Source of the DNA: an uncultured Mailhella sp.
GTDB lineage: Bacteria; Desulfobacterota; Desulfovibrionia; Desulfovibrionales; Desulfovibrionaceae
Reading direction: 5' to 3'
Length of the DNA: 52,316 nt
Assembly (NCBI RefSeq): GCF_944324615.1
Contig: NZ_CALUWY010000015.1
Location: 1 to 52,316, forward strand
Each line of letters opens with the position of its first letter. The stretch's first letter is position 1. A program made the position numbers and the translations under genes. Positions 25,556 through 34,109 of the stretch are shown here, piece after piece. Below the pieces are notes generated by a model, which had not been told where the DNA came from, did not search any database, and saw nothing but the letters and a program-made list of their open reading frames with translations.

Positions 25556-27301
25556 ATGCTGGAATACCTGCGCATACGCGGCCTTGCGCTCATAGACGAC
25601 ATGGAGCTGGAATTCGGCGAGGGCATGAACGCCCTCACGGGTGAAACCGGCGCGGGCAAAAGCTTCATCCTCAAGGCCATCAACTTCGTCCTCGGGGACA
25701 GACTTGCCACCGACATGGTGCGCCCCGGCCGCGACAAGGCGCAGGTGGAGGCGCTCTTCACCCGCAAGGGGCCGGAAGGTGAGGAGGAAGTGGTGCTCAG
25801 GCGCGAGCTTTCCGCCGCCTCCGGGCGCAGTCATTTTTTCCTCAACGGTTCCCTCACCTCACAGGAGACGGTGCGTGCCCTGCGGGGGGATCTGCTCTTC
25901 CACGTCAGCCAGCACGGGCAGCAGCGCCTGCTCCAGCCCTCCTATCAGGCGGCGCTCATTGATTCCTTTCTGCCGGATCCGTCCATCGTGACCCGGAAGG
26001 ATGCCCTCCTCAGGGAACTGAAGGTGGTGGCGGAACAGCGCCGCACCCTTCTTGCGCGCATGGACATGCTGAGCGAGAAGAGGGAACTTCTGGAAATGCA
26101 GCAGAAGGAAATTGAAAAGGTCGCGCCTGAGGAAGGCGAGGAAGAACGCCTGGAACAGGCCCGCACCGAGCTGAAAAGCGTGGAGCGGCTGCGCGGGCAG
26201 TACGAACAGGGGCTGGAACTCATGCTGGGCGGCGAGAATGCAGGCCTTGCCGCGCTTCTGGGGGAGCTGGAACGCCTGCTTCACGCTCTTTCGCAGGAAG
26301 ATGAGAGCTTTGCCCCTTCGCTGGAGGCGCTGCTCAACTTTGAGGAAGAGGCCCGGGAACTCACGCGCCGCTTCCGTACCACGCCTTCTTCCGGGAGCGA
26401 ATACGACCCGGACGAGCTGGAGGCCCGCCTGTACGAGCTTTCTCAGCTCAAGCGCCGCATGCGCCGCTCCATCCCGGAAATTCTGCGCCTGCGCGAGGAA
26501 ATCACGGAAAACCTCTCCTTCCTCGATGCCTGCGGGCTGGACCTGCACAGGCTGGAAAAGCAGGAGCGGGAACTTTCCAAAAAACTTCATGCGGTGCTTG
26601 AAGAATGCAATGCCCGCCGCAAGGAAGCCGCCACCCGCTTCTGCCTTGCCCTGGAAAAGGAACTTGCCGGGCTGGGATTTTCCGAACGGGTTCATGTGGA
26701 GCCGGAATCCACGTCCCACGAGGTATGGCCGCAGGTGGAAGACAAGGTGAAGGTGATCTGCCCCGCCTGTGTGGAAGACCGCTACCGCCTGCTCTGGGCC
26801 CCCAACCCGGGCCAGCATCCGCAGCCGCTGGATAAAATTGCCTCCGGCGGTGAGCTTTCGCGCTTTCTGCTGGCCGTGGTGGGCGTACAGAACACCAGTG
26901 AAGACGCCACCCTTATTTTCGACGAAGTCGACGCGGGCGTGGGCGGCATGACGCTGAACCGCGTGTCCGACCGCCTGCACGAACTCGCCTCCCGCCGCCA
27001 GCTTCTCATCATCACCCACTGGCCGCAGCTCGCCGCCCGTGCAGCGCAGCATTTCCAGGTGTGCAAGGAAGAACGCGGCAACGAAACCTTCACCCTCTGC
27101 CGCCCGCTGGACGCACACGCCCGCGCAGAAGAACTCAAAAGAATGGCCGGGGAGGAAGGCGCACCCGGACGGGAAACGGAAGCCGCCCTTCGCCTTTATA
27201 CGCAGGCAAGCCTCCTGTCCTCGCTCAGGCCGGATTCCGTTGCCGGTGCAAAGGCTCCGCACGGGGAAATCCTGTCCGTACCGGACGAAGCGGCCTCCTG
27301 A
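25556..27301 (+). CDS. recN: DNA repair protein RecN
   Basis: SMC-like ATPase that holds sister or broken DNA ends together during recombinational repair. The start at 25556 (MLEYLRIRGLALIDD) is chosen for GGTGG four bases ahead and the family N-terminus, giving 581 residues. Walker A is GETGAGKS (29-36), the ABC signature is KIASGGELSRF, and Walker B is ATLIFDEVDAGVGG. Two Glu/Arg/Leu-rich coiled-coil arms lie between (about 160-230 and 300-380). The C-terminal tail after about 530 is longer than usual and low-complexity. Confidence 0.95.
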   Translation: MLEYLRIRGLALIDDMELEFGEGMNALTGETGAGKSFILKAINFVLGDRLATDMVRPGRDKAQVEALFTRKGPEGEEEVVLRRELSAASGRSHFFLNGSLTSQETVRALRGDLLFHVSQHGQQRLLQPSYQAALIDSFLPDPSIVTRKDALLRELKVVAEQRRTLLARMDMLSEKRELLEMQQKEIEKVAPEEGEEERLEQARTELKSVERLRGQYEQGLELMLGGENAGLAALLGELERLLHALSQEDESFAPSLEALLNFEEEARELTRRFRTTPSSGSEYDPDELEARLYELSQLKRRMRRSIPEILRLREEITENLSFLDACGLDLHRLEKQERELSKKLHAVLEECNARRKEAATRFCLALEKELAGLGFSERVHVEPESTSHEVWPQVEDKVKVICPACVEDRYRLLWAPNPGQHPQPLDKIASGGELSRFLLAVVGVQNTSEDATLIFDEVDAGVGGMTLNRVSDRLHELASRRQLLIITHWPQLAARAAQHFQVCKEERGNETFTLCRPLDAHARAEELKRMAGEEGAPGRETEAALRLYTQASLLSSLRPDSVAGAKAPHGEILSVPDEAAS

Positions 27302-27349
27302 CGACGCTTTTTGTGCAGGCGGAAAACTCGCCTCCCCAAGGGGACACCC

Positions 27350-27928
27350 ATGACCGGCTGCCGCATCGTGGCTGTAGCCATGGAGGCATCGCGCTCTGCC
27401 GTTTTCCGCCATGCCCCTGAGGTGCCTTGTGGCGGCACCTTCGAGCTGGATGAACAGGTTCTGCCCTTCGTCCGCGGCGGCCTCTCCTTCCCCCTGTCCC
27501 TCCCCTGTGCCGTCCCGCGCGGCGCCGTGGAGAACATCCGCTGCCGTTTTTCAGCGGCAAAGCTGCTCATGTGGAGCGCATGCGCATCTCTTTCACCGGC
27601 CGGAAGGGAAACGGACTTTTCAGGGCAATCGGGGCAGACAGGCAAGACGGCAGGAAAAAGCATGCGGTACGGAAAAAGGTGCGGCCCGGAAGGAACAGCC
27701 ACCGGATGCCGGATAAGGCCATATTCCTTTTCTCCCTCATGGCCCGGGGCCTGCATCGGGATTCCCCCCTTTCCGGCAGCACGGAGGGCCGCCGGGGCAG
27801 GCATCAGCACAGACAGGATGCTTCCGCCCTGCTCCGTGCAGGTGCATCCTTATCTCTGCGGGCGGCCTCCCACGCCTCCCGCACATTTCCGATGCGCAGG
27901 GGCAGGCGTCCCCTTTTCCGGAGACTAA
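27350..27928 (+). CDS. Doubtful open frame after recN, possibly a decayed gene
   Basis: I do not recognise this protein (192 residues from the ATG at 27350, with GGGG six bases ahead). For about the first 80 codons third positions are mostly G or C and rare codons are few, like real genes nearby. After about codon 85 this breaks down and the product becomes rich in Gly, Pro, Cys and Arg, like noise. No domain, signal peptide or membrane helix is evident. It may be a small unknown gene, the remnant of one, or chance in G+C-rich DNA. Confidence 0.2.
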   Translation: MTGCRIVAVAMEASRSAVFRHAPEVPCGGTFELDEQVLPFVRGGLSFPLSLPCAVPRGAVENIRCRFSAAKLLMWSACASLSPAGRETDFSGQSGQTGKTAGKSMRYGKRCGPEGTATGCRIRPYSFSPSWPGACIGIPPFPAARRAAGAGISTDRMLPPCSVQVHPYLCGRPPTPPAHFRCAGAGVPFSGD

Positions 27929-28081
27929 AAAAGCCTCCCGGATTCCGCAGAAAGGGTCGTTCCGGGTAAAGCCGCACCTTATCTTCCGCCGGATACGACA
28001 AAAGCACCGCCCGGAAGATTCCAGAACGGCAGGCGCCCCAAAGGCCGCTTGTGCAACGGGAAGAAAAACGCTTTTGCCCAC

Positions 28082-28101
28082 GCCTCGGGCAGAGGCTTTT
28101 T
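28082..28101. terminator. Short terminator-like hairpin between recN and rlmH
   Basis: GCCTC-GGGCA-GAGGC (28082-28096) is followed on the plus strand by TTTTT. On the minus strand GTGGGCAAAAGCGTTTTT follows. It could end transcripts from either side of the convergent gap. Confidence 0.5.
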
Positions 28102-28106
28102 CCACG

Positions 28107-28583
28107 TCAATCGTGGTGATAGGGCATGTTTCTGAGCAGCGTTTCCGCACGGTAAAGCTGCTCCAGCAGCACCACGCGGGCAAGCTCATGGGGCAGCGTC
28201 TGCGGGCCGAAGGCAATGAGGTGACGCGCCTTTTCCCTCACACTGTCGTGCAGGCCGAAAGGTCCGCCCACAATAAAGCACGGGCGGCGCGTCGCATCGG
28301 TGGACATTCCGTCCAAAAAGCGTGAAAATTCTCTGGACGTCATGGAACGGCCCTTCTCATCGAGGCAGACCACGATATCCTGCGGCGTGAGCGCCGCAAG
28401 GATGCGCTTTCCCTCTTCCTCCACACGCCGGGCCACCGGCAGAGCTGGGTCGGAATCGCGGATGATGGTTTCCGTCATCTGTCTCCAGCGGGAAAGCCGT
28501 TCCATATAATGGGCCGCCGCATCCTTCCAGAAGGTGGCGTGCGGCCTGCCGACCGTCATGATTCGCAATGGTTTCAAACTCAT
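28107..28583 (-). CDS. rlmH: 23S rRNA (pseudouridine-1915 N3) methyltransferase
   Basis: SPOUT-class SAM-dependent enzyme that methylates pseudouridine 1915 in helix 69 of 23S rRNA on assembled ribosomes. At 158 residues it matches the family. Signatures are CLDEKGRSMTSREFSRFL, the knotted SAM loop FIVGGPFGL and the C-terminal LPHELARVVLLEQLYRA. No Shine-Dalgarno sequence is seen, and a good promoter places the start of transcription almost at the ATG, so the mRNA may be leaderless. It is divergent from the sua5-type gene. Confidence 0.95.
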   Translation of the reverse strand: MSLKPLRIMTVGRPHATFWKDAAAHYMERLSRWRQMTETIIRDSDPALPVARRVEEEGKRILAALTPQDIVVCLDEKGRSMTSREFSRFLDGMSTDATRRPCFIVGGPFGLHDSVREKARHLIAFGPQTLPHELARVVLLEQLYRAETLLRNMPYHHD

Positions 28584-28589
28584 TCGTCC

Positions 28590-28618
28590 ACTATAGGCTC
28601 ACCTTTCCACGGAGGCAA
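28590..28618 (-). promoter_or_regulatory. Promoter of rlmH overlapping the next gene's ribosome binding site
   Basis: Minus-strand TTGCCT (28618-28613), 17-base spacer, TATAGT (28595-28590). The -10 ends six bases before the rlmH ATG, and the -35 coincides with the GGAGG of the divergent gene. The core CTATAG is itself palindromic, so it could serve both directions. Confidence 0.6.
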
Positions 28619-28620
28619 GC

Positions 28621-29274
28621 GTGACTCTTACAAGGCAGGAAGCATTCCGCCGCATATGTTCGGGCGGAGTGCTCGTTTACCCCACGGAAACCTTTTTCGG
28701 CATCGGCTGCCGTGCCGACGACGAAGCGGCCGTGAAGCGCGTGTTTCAGTGCAAGCGCCGCCCGCTGTCCATGCCCCTGCCGGTCATTCTCGGCAGCGCG
28801 GAACAGCTCGGGCTTGTGGCATGTCCCGGCCCGGAACTTTCCGGCGACCTTGAACTTCTCACCCGCTTCTGGCCCGGCCCCCTTACCCTGCTTCTTCCGG
28901 CCGTGTCCGGCCTGCCTGAGGTGCTTACCGGCGGCAGCGGCCGCATCGCCGCCCGCGTAAGCTCGCACCCGGCGGCCCGGGAACTTGCCCTCGCCTGCGG
29001 CTTTCCCATTGTTTCCACAAGCGCCAATGTCAGCGGCAGGCCCGCCGTCACCTGCAAGGACGCCCTCGACCCCGAGCTTATCTCTTCCCTGCAGAGTGAA
29101 ACCGACGGCGTGTTCGACGCCCTCCCCGCTCCCGGCGGCGGTGAAGCCAGCACCATAGTCGAACCGCTGGGACAGCGCCGCCTGCGCCTGCTCCGGCAGG
29201 GCGCCCTGCCCGTATTCTCCCTTGAGGAGGCGGGCTTTACCCTTCTGACCAATTCTTCCAAGGATCAAGCATGA
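28621..29274 (+). CDS. YrdC/Sua5-type threonylcarbamoyl-AMP synthase
   Basis: Expected to make threonylcarbamoyl-AMP from threonine, bicarbonate and ATP, the first step of tRNA t6A37 synthesis. The 217 residues contain the YrdC fold signatures VYPTETFFGIGC, KRRPLSMPLPV (the KxR-type motif), FWPGPLTLLL and the SANVSG segment (STSANVSGRPA). It is shorter than two-domain Sua5 and so is TsaC-like. The start is a GTG at 28621 with GGAGG five bases ahead. It overlaps the Nudix gene by ATGA. mtaB, which modifies t6A further, lies 13 kb away in the same window. Confidence 0.9.
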   Translation: MTLTRQEAFRRICSGGVLVYPTETFFGIGCRADDEAAVKRVFQCKRRPLSMPLPVILGSAEQLGLVACPGPELSGDLELLTRFWPGPLTLLLPAVSGLPEVLTGGSGRIAARVSSHPAARELALACGFPIVSTSANVSGRPAVTCKDALDPELISSLQSETDGVFDALPAPGGGEASTIVEPLGQRRLRLLRQGALPVFSLEEAGFTLLTNSSKDQA

Positions 29275-29792
29275 ATCATCCCCGCTACTGCCCCTCCTGC
29301 GGCACGCTCGTCGTCAAATACAGCAATCCTCTGCCCACGGCCGACGTCATCATTTATGATGAAAAGCACGGCATCGTGCTGGTGAAACGGGGCACGCCGC
29401 CTCTCGGCATGGCGCTCCCCGGCGGTTTCATTGAGGAAGGCGAAAGCGCGGAACACGCCGCCGTGCGCGAAATGAAGGAAGAAACCGGGCTGGACGTGGA
29501 TCTTGAAGGGCTTCTCGGCGTGTATTCCTGGCCTCTGCGCGACATGCGCTGCCACACCCTCACCACGGTGTTTGTGGGCCGCTGCGCGCACCCCGAGCTC
29601 CTTCAGGCCGGAGACGACGCGGCCGACGCCGCCTTCTACCCGCTGGACAATCTGCCCGGCCCGTTCTGCTTCGACCACGGCCGCATCATCGGCCACTTCC
29701 GCGACTATGTGGAGGGCCGCCGCCCGCTTCTGCCCTGTGCGGAAGATCCTTCCCTCGACTACGGCGACATTGCCTATACCCGCCCCTTCTAG
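29271..29792 (+). CDS. Nudix hydrolase
   Basis: Hydrolase of a nucleoside diphosphate linked to another moiety. The substrate cannot be assigned. The full Nudix box runs from Gly52 to about residue 74 (GFIEEGE...REMKEETGL) and fits the GX5EX7REUXEEXGU pattern exactly. An N-terminal CPSCG at 7-11 looks like half of a zinc knuckle, as in NudC-like or ADP-ribose-type members. The 173-residue product is coupled to the upstream gene by a four-base overlap and is followed 14 bases on by an unknown gene. Confidence 0.88.
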   Translation: MNHPRYCPSCGTLVVKYSNPLPTADVIIYDEKHGIVLVKRGTPPLGMALPGGFIEEGESAEHAAVREMKEETGLDVDLEGLLGVYSWPLRDMRCHTLTTVFVGRCAHPELLQAGDDAADAAFYPLDNLPGPFCFDHGRIIGHFRDYVEGRRPLLPCAEDPSLDYGDIAYTRPF

Positions 29793-29806
29793 CCTCTGGA
29801 GTCGCC

Positions 29807-30229
29807 ATGTTCCACTACGGCCGCAATTCAGCCGAAGAACAGGATGTCTGGATCAGGGAGCATTTCCACAGCCGCACCGCAGGCGCGGAATTCATGCTCC
29901 CCTGGACCATAGATCTCTGGTTCGGCACCGTCACCGCGCTGAAATCGCTCTTCACGCCCGCCGAACTGAAAACCATCATTGAAGCCCACAAGAACATCGT
30001 CATCGACACCTCGCACCTGCGCCTCACCCATCTTCTTCTGCATGTGATGGAACAGTGCGACAGAAAGGAACTGTATAAGAAATACGGCAGCAGCCCCCGC
30101 AGCCTCGAAACCAAGTTCCGGCAGCTCGACGACGCGCAGGCCTCCGTGCTCATACTCTGGGCCTCGGCCTTCTGGCGCAGCCAGACCTGTTCCGCGCAGG
30201 CCATGGAAAAATACATCGCCGTCAAATGA
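29807..30229 (+). CDS. Conserved-looking protein of unknown function
   Basis: I do not recognise this 140-residue protein. It has a good ribosome binding site (GGAG five bases ahead of ATG), strongly biased codon use like its neighbours, and balanced composition, so it is a real gene. It is probably soluble and helical, with a tryptophan-rich first third (DVWIRE, LPWTIDLWFG), a basic centre (KKYGSS) and LWASAFWRSQ near the end. No signal peptide or membrane helix is seen. Its place after the sua5-type and Nudix genes suggests co-expression with them. Confidence 0.8.
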   Translation: MFHYGRNSAEEQDVWIREHFHSRTAGAEFMLPWTIDLWFGTVTALKSLFTPAELKTIIEAHKNIVIDTSHLRLTHLLLHVMEQCDRKELYKKYGSSPRSLETKFRQLDDAQASVLILWASAFWRSQTCSAQAMEKYIAVK

Positions 30230-30238
30230 CCCTGCCCT

Positions 30239-30266
30239 GCGGCGCGCCCGGAGCAGGGCGCGCCGC
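30239..30266. terminator. Hairpin after the unknown gene
   Basis: A perfect 11-bp stem GCGGCGCGCCC/GGGCGCGCCGC with a 6-base loop begins nine bases after the stop. It lacks a T-run, so it may be a weak terminator or an mRNA 3'-end stabiliser between this gene and the phosphoesterase. Confidence 0.45.
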
Positions 30267-30332
30267 ACGCAGAAAAACGCCCCGACAACACATAAGCCGC
30301 GGCCCCGCGCCACGCCTCGTGCAGGATTTCTC

Positions 30333-31547
30333 ATGGCCGACTATACGCGCAACCGCATGTTCTTCGCCTCAAGCACCACCTTCATGCTGGCTGTGGCCGG
30401 CTACATGTCGTTCAGCCTTCTGTGGCATGAACCGGTTCCCCTCTTCTGGCGCATCCCCCTCACCGTTCTGCTGCTTCTTGTTTCCCAGACCATCACGGGG
30501 ATGCGCCTGCTGGTCACCTTCCGGCCGAATCTGCCCCTGCGCCTGATGCGCGCGGGGGGCTTCATCTCTTCCGCCTTCATGGTGCTTTCCTGGCTCGTGC
30601 TTGTGCGCGACGTTGTTCTCGCCCTCACCCTTGCCCTTTCCATGGTCATCCCCGGAACGGAGCATGCAACGGATACCGTCTTCAACGCCCTTGTGTCCGT
30701 TCCTGCGGAACTTTCCATGGTGCTCTTCAGCTTTGCCGCCGCAGCCTTCGGCATGGCCCGCGCTCTGGCCATACCCTCGGTGCGCCGGGTGGAGGTGCCC
30801 ATACGCGGTCTTCCGCCGGAACTGGAAGGGCTTTCCATCGCCCACCTGAGCGACCTGCACATCGGTTCCACCTTCACCGGAGAATGGCTCGAAGAGGTGG
30901 TGCGCCGGACCAACGCGCTGGAGCCGGATTTCACGCTCATCACCGGCGACCTTGCGGACGGCACGCCGGAACGCATCGGCCGCTTTCTCTTCCCCGTCAC
31001 CGGACTCCGCGCCCGCTTCGGCGTTGCCGTGAGCGTGGGCAATCACGACTACTATTCCGGTCTGCGCTCATGGGTGGACACCTGGCGCAAATGGGGACTC
31101 ACCGTCCTTGCCAACGAACACAGGGAATATCATGTGCGGGGAAGAAACGTGATCATTGCAGGCGTAACCGACCCCTGCGCCGTACTCTTCCGCAGTCTTG
31201 ATCCCTCTCTCGGTGCGCCCGATACCCGGAAGGCCCTTCAGGGCGCAGGGGAAGGACTGCGCATCCTCATGGCGCACCGGCCGGGAAGCGCGGAACAGAA
31301 CGCCGCGCTGGGCTGTCACCTTCAGCTTTCCGGCCATACGCACGGAGGTCAGTTCTTCTTTCTCTTCCCCCTTGTTTCCCGCATGAACGGAGGCTTCCGT
31401 TCCGGTCTCTATACGGCGGGTTCCATGCCGCTGTACGTCAGTCCCGGTACGGGCATGTGGGGATATGTGCCCATGCGTCTCGGTGTGGCGGCGGAAATCA
31501 CGCTGCTCACGCTCAAAGCCGCTCCCCAGCCCCCGGCCCGGGCATAA
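30333..31547 (+). CDS. Membrane-anchored metallophosphoesterase
   Basis: The 404-residue protein has four predicted membrane helices in the first 150 residues (about 11-31, 38-60, 75-105 and 120-150), then a calcineurin-like phosphoesterase domain. The five metal-site motifs are all visible: SDLHIG, TGDLADG, GNHDYY, MAHRPG and SGHTHGG. This layout is like YkuE/YaeI-type enzymes; related E. coli YbbF/LpxH is soluble and different. Substrates of the membrane form are not established, although lipid or cell-wall pyrophosphates are a reasonable guess. It ends before a bidirectional terminator. Confidence 0.88.
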   Translation: MADYTRNRMFFASSTTFMLAVAGYMSFSLLWHEPVPLFWRIPLTVLLLLVSQTITGMRLLVTFRPNLPLRLMRAGGFISSAFMVLSWLVLVRDVVLALTLALSMVIPGTEHATDTVFNALVSVPAELSMVLFSFAAAAFGMARALAIPSVRRVEVPIRGLPPELEGLSIAHLSDLHIGSTFTGEWLEEVVRRTNALEPDFTLITGDLADGTPERIGRFLFPVTGLRARFGVAVSVGNHDYYSGLRSWVDTWRKWGLTVLANEHREYHVRGRNVIIAGVTDPCAVLFRSLDPSLGAPDTRKALQGAGEGLRILMAHRPGSAEQNAALGCHLQLSGHTHGGQFFFLFPLVSRMNGGFRSGLYTAGSMPLYVSPGTGMWGYVPMRLGVAAEITLLTLKAAPQPPARA

Positions 31548-31722
31548 CGCACAGCACCGTATCCCGGAAGGCCTTGCAAAACGCGCCTTCCCCTCCTTCT
31601 GCCGCCTTTCCTGTGCCCGGCTCCAGAATTTCGCCGGACATGGCCGGCCTCTGCCCCGGCGCCCCCTTCGCGGATAAGGCACGCCGCAGAATCCACGCCC
31701 GGAGGAAGCCTGCCGAAACGGT

Positions 31723-31742
31723 AAAAAGGCCCGGAACGGGCC
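31723..31742 (-). terminator. Second leftward terminator after msrAB
   Basis: Minus-strand GGCCCG-TTC-CGGGCC followed by TTTTT (31727-31723). It backs up the bidirectional terminator nearer the msrAB stop. Confidence 0.7.
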
Positions 31743-31782
31743 GCCCCCTTATAAAAAAACGGGCGCAAAGGCATCATACGCA

Positions 31783-31823
31783 ACATGCCGCAGGACATTT
31801 CCTGTCCTGCGGCATGTATTTTA
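31783..31823. terminator. Bidirectional terminator, phosphoesterase / msrAB
   Basis: Perfect 15-bp arms ACATGCCGCAGGACA (31783-31797) and TGTCCTGCGGCATGT (31803-31817) with a 5-base loop and an ATTTTAT tail on the plus strand. It sits between convergent genes. Confidence 0.85.
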
Positions 31824-31854
31824 TAAAGAAAGCGTCACAGAAGCCGGTGAAACG

Positions 31855-33003
31855 CTATGAGCCTTTGCCGCTGCGCGGGGTATCCCGGCCCGCCGCGTCG
31901 GTCACCAGACTGCGGAGCTTTCCGTAACCCTCTTTTTCCATGTTCTCATAGGGAATGAAGCGCAGCGAGGCGCTGTTGATGCAGTAGCGCACACCGCCCC
32001 GTTCCGCCGGGCCGTCAGGAAAGACATGGCCGAGGTGGGAATTGCCCACCCGGCTGCGCACTTCCGTCCGCCTCAGCCCGTAACTGGTATCCGGGTATTC
32101 CACGATCACCTCAGGGACCACGGGTCTGGAGAAGCTGGGCCAGCCGCAGCCGGAATCATACTTGTCGGAAGACAGGAACAGCGGTTCCCCCGTGACGATG
32201 TCCACATAGAGCCCGGGTTCGAAAAGATGATCGTACTCACCCGAAAAGGCATATTCGGTACTGCCCTTCTGCGTGACGGCGTACTGCTCTTTGGTGAGTC
32301 TGGCCCGGAGGACCTCATCCGAGGGCCTGGCATAGTCGGCAGGATCAATCAGCGGAGCAAAGTCCGACAGGCTGGAAAAATCGATGTGGCAATAGCCTCC
32401 CGGATTCTTCACCAGATAATCCTGATGATAGTCTTCGGCCAGATAGTAATTCTTCAGAGCAAGCAGCTCCGTCACAATGGGAGAGCTGTACTTTTTCTGT
32501 TCTGCGGCCATGACGGAACGCAGGACCGGAAGATCGGCCTCATCGGTATAATAGATACCGCTCCGGTACTGGCCGCCCACATCGTTTCCCTGCCGGTTCA
32601 GAGACAGCGGGTTGATGATCCTGAAAAAGTGTTCGGTAAGCTTCTTCAGGTCGACCACGGAGGGGTCGTAGACCACATGGGCGGTTTCCGCATGGCCCGT
32701 CGTGCCGCTGCACACCTGCCGGTAGGTGGGGTGATCCACGGTGCCGTTTGCATAGCCGACCGTCACGTCGACCACGCCCGGTATCCGGGAAAAATAGGCT
32801 TCCACCCCCCAGAAGCAGCCGCCCGCATAGAAAATCTCTCTCAACTGCGCGGCATCCGCGCGCTTTCTCCAGCCCTGATCTTCAATTGCAGAAGGAGTAT
32901 TCATACCTGTTCCCTTCACCTCACCGGATGTTACGGCAAACACGCCGGAAACGGAAAAAAGCAGCACTCCGGCCATACCCATCAGCAATAACGCTCGTTT
33001 CAT
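31855..33003 (-). CDS. msrAB: Secreted methionine sulfoxide reductase MsrA-MsrB
   Basis: Repairs both S- and R-methionine sulfoxide in exported proteins. A signal peptide ([18 protein letters not shown], probable cleavage after FAV or VFA) directs it to the periplasm. The MsrA domain has GCFWG with catalytic Cys63. The MsrB domain from about residue 240 has SGCGWPSF (Cys286) and the catalytic Cys341 in [11 protein letters not shown]. The four structural zinc cysteines of many MsrB proteins are absent. At 382 residues this is a full fusion. It overlaps the upstream ccdA-thioredoxin gene by ATGA, so the reductant is probably supplied by that protein, as in the Neisseria PilB and streptococcal SdbB/CcdA2 systems. 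Confidence 0.93.
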   Translation of the reverse strand: MKRALLLMGMAGVLLFSVSGVFAVTSGEVKGTGMNTPSAIEDQGWRKRADAAQLREIFYAGGCFWGVEAYFSRIPGVVDVTVGYANGTVDHPTYRQVCSGTTGHAETAHVVYDPSVVDLKKLTEHFFRIINPLSLNRQGNDVGGQYRSGIYYTDEADLPVLRSVMAAEQKKYSSPIVTELLALKNYYLAEDYHQDYLVKNPGGYCHIDFSSLSDFAPLIDPADYARPSDEVLRARLTKEQYAVTQKGSTEYAFSGEYDHLFEPGLYVDIVTGEPLFLSSDKYDSGCGWPSFSRPVVPEVIVEYPDTSYGLRRTEVRSRVGNSHLGHVFPDGPAERGGVRYCINSASLRFIPYENMEKEGYGKLRSLVTDAAGRDTPRSGKGS

Positions 33004-34109
33004 TCCGGCACCTCCCGGTTCTTCGACAATTCGTCAAGCTTTTTCTGTATCTCGTCGTTGTTCATGTGTCCTATGTGCACCGCCGCCACCTGCTGATCCG
33101 CATCCAGAAACACCGAGGTGGGATAGGCCTGAATGCCGTACTTGCGGCCCAGCGCTCCGTCGTCATCAAAGAGCACGGGAAACGACAGGTGCTGTCCCGC
33201 CGCCCACTCGGAAAAGGTCTTCCGGTCCATTTCGTTATGACGGCCCGGAGCCACCACGGAGTAGATCACCACATCGTCACGGCCGGCACTGGCCCCGGCC
33301 AGTTCCGAAAACTCATCCAGACCGGCCAGGCACAGCGGGCACCAGGTGGCCCAGAACTTCAGATAGACGGGCTTTCCCGCCCAGTCCGAGGGCTGCACAT
33401 ACGCACCGCTGAGCGTGTTGCCTTCCACCTGACGCTGCACGGGCGCCTGTATCTGCCCGGCGATCATCCAGATGCCCATGGCGACCACGAGAACGCCTCC
33501 CGCAATCCTGATCCTGTCGAGATAGGGGTACAGGCCCCGGAGCTTCTTCAGAAGCACCTGAGAACCGACCGCCAGCAGCAGAAACGGAATGGCAAAACCG
33601 GCCACATAGAAAAGAAGCAGAAGGCCGCCCGAAAACGCGTCCCCCTGTTGCAGCGAAATGCCGAGCACCATGGCAAGGGCCGGGCCGACGCACGGCGTCC
33701 AGCCGAAGGAAAAGAAGAAGCCGAGGGCAAACGCACCGAGCAGGCCCCTGCCGGGAACCACGGGAGAGGAAAAGGCCCGGGTACGGTTCAGCACGGGGAT
33801 TTCCACCAGCCCGGTCTGATGTATGCCCATGAGCACGATGGCCGCTCCGCAGAACAGCACAAAGAATCTGCTCTGAAAAACGGCTCCTGCGAGACCTGCG
33901 CCGACGCCCATGATGAAGAACACCATGGAAACGCCCGACACAAAGGCAAGCGTTTTTTTGACCCTGTGCGCGAGCGCAGAGCGGGAAGCCTCGCCTTCCG
34001 AAGAAAAATATCCGAAATACAGCGGCAGAAGCGGCAGAATGCAGGGCGAAAAAAAGGAAAGCAGCCCTGCGGAAAATACTGCCGTACAAAGTCCGAAATG
34101 AAGATTCAA
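33000..34109 (-). CDS. CcdA-like membrane electron carrier fused to a thioredoxin domain
   Basis: The N-terminal part (1-215) is a six-helix CcdA/DsbD-beta unit with the two membrane cysteines in [11 protein letters not shown] and [10 protein letters not shown]; it moves electrons from cytoplasmic thioredoxin across the membrane. A TlpA-like thioredoxin domain follows, with active site WC257PLC260 and the cis-Pro segment AYPTS, expected to face the periplasm. The start is a TTG at 34109 supported by a perfect GGAGG seven bases ahead. It is translationally coupled to msrAB, so its main client is probably MsrAB. The product has 369 residues. Confidence 0.9.
   Translation of the reverse strand: MNLHFGLCTAVFSAGLLSFFSPCILPLLPLYFGYFSSEGEASRSALAHRVKKTLAFVSGVSMVFFIMGVGAGLAGAVFQSRFFVLFCGAAIVLMGIHQTGLVEIPVLNRTRAFSSPVVPGRGLLGAFALGFFFSFGWTPCVGPALAMVLGISLQQGDAFSGGLLLLFYVAGFAIPFLLLAVGSQVLLKKLRGLYPYLDRIRIAGGVLVVAMGIWMIAGQIQAPVQRQVEGNTLSGAYVQPSDWAGKPVYLKFWATWCPLCLAGLDEFSELAGASAGRDDVVIYSVVAPGRHNEMDRKTFSEWAAGQHLSFPVLFDDDGALGRKYGIQAYPTSVFLDADQQVAAVHIGHMNNDEIQKKLDELSKNREVPE

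Larger units (their letters stand above)
27302..28106. other. 800-base convergent gap between recN and rlmH
   Basis: No gene can be named. The first 250 bases have coding-like codon use in one plus-strand frame (see 27350-27928), which then fades. Inverted repeats are seen at 27420-27440 (AGGTGCC/GGCACCT) and a CCGCTG/CAGCGG hairpin near 27540. A terminator-like hairpin lies at 28082-28101. Confidence 0.4.
31548..31854. other. Convergent gap with two terminators
   Basis: No gene is supported. This 307-base space between the phosphoesterase and msrAB contains the leftward terminator 31723-31742 and the bidirectional terminator 31783-31823; the rest shows nothing clear. Confidence 0.6.
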
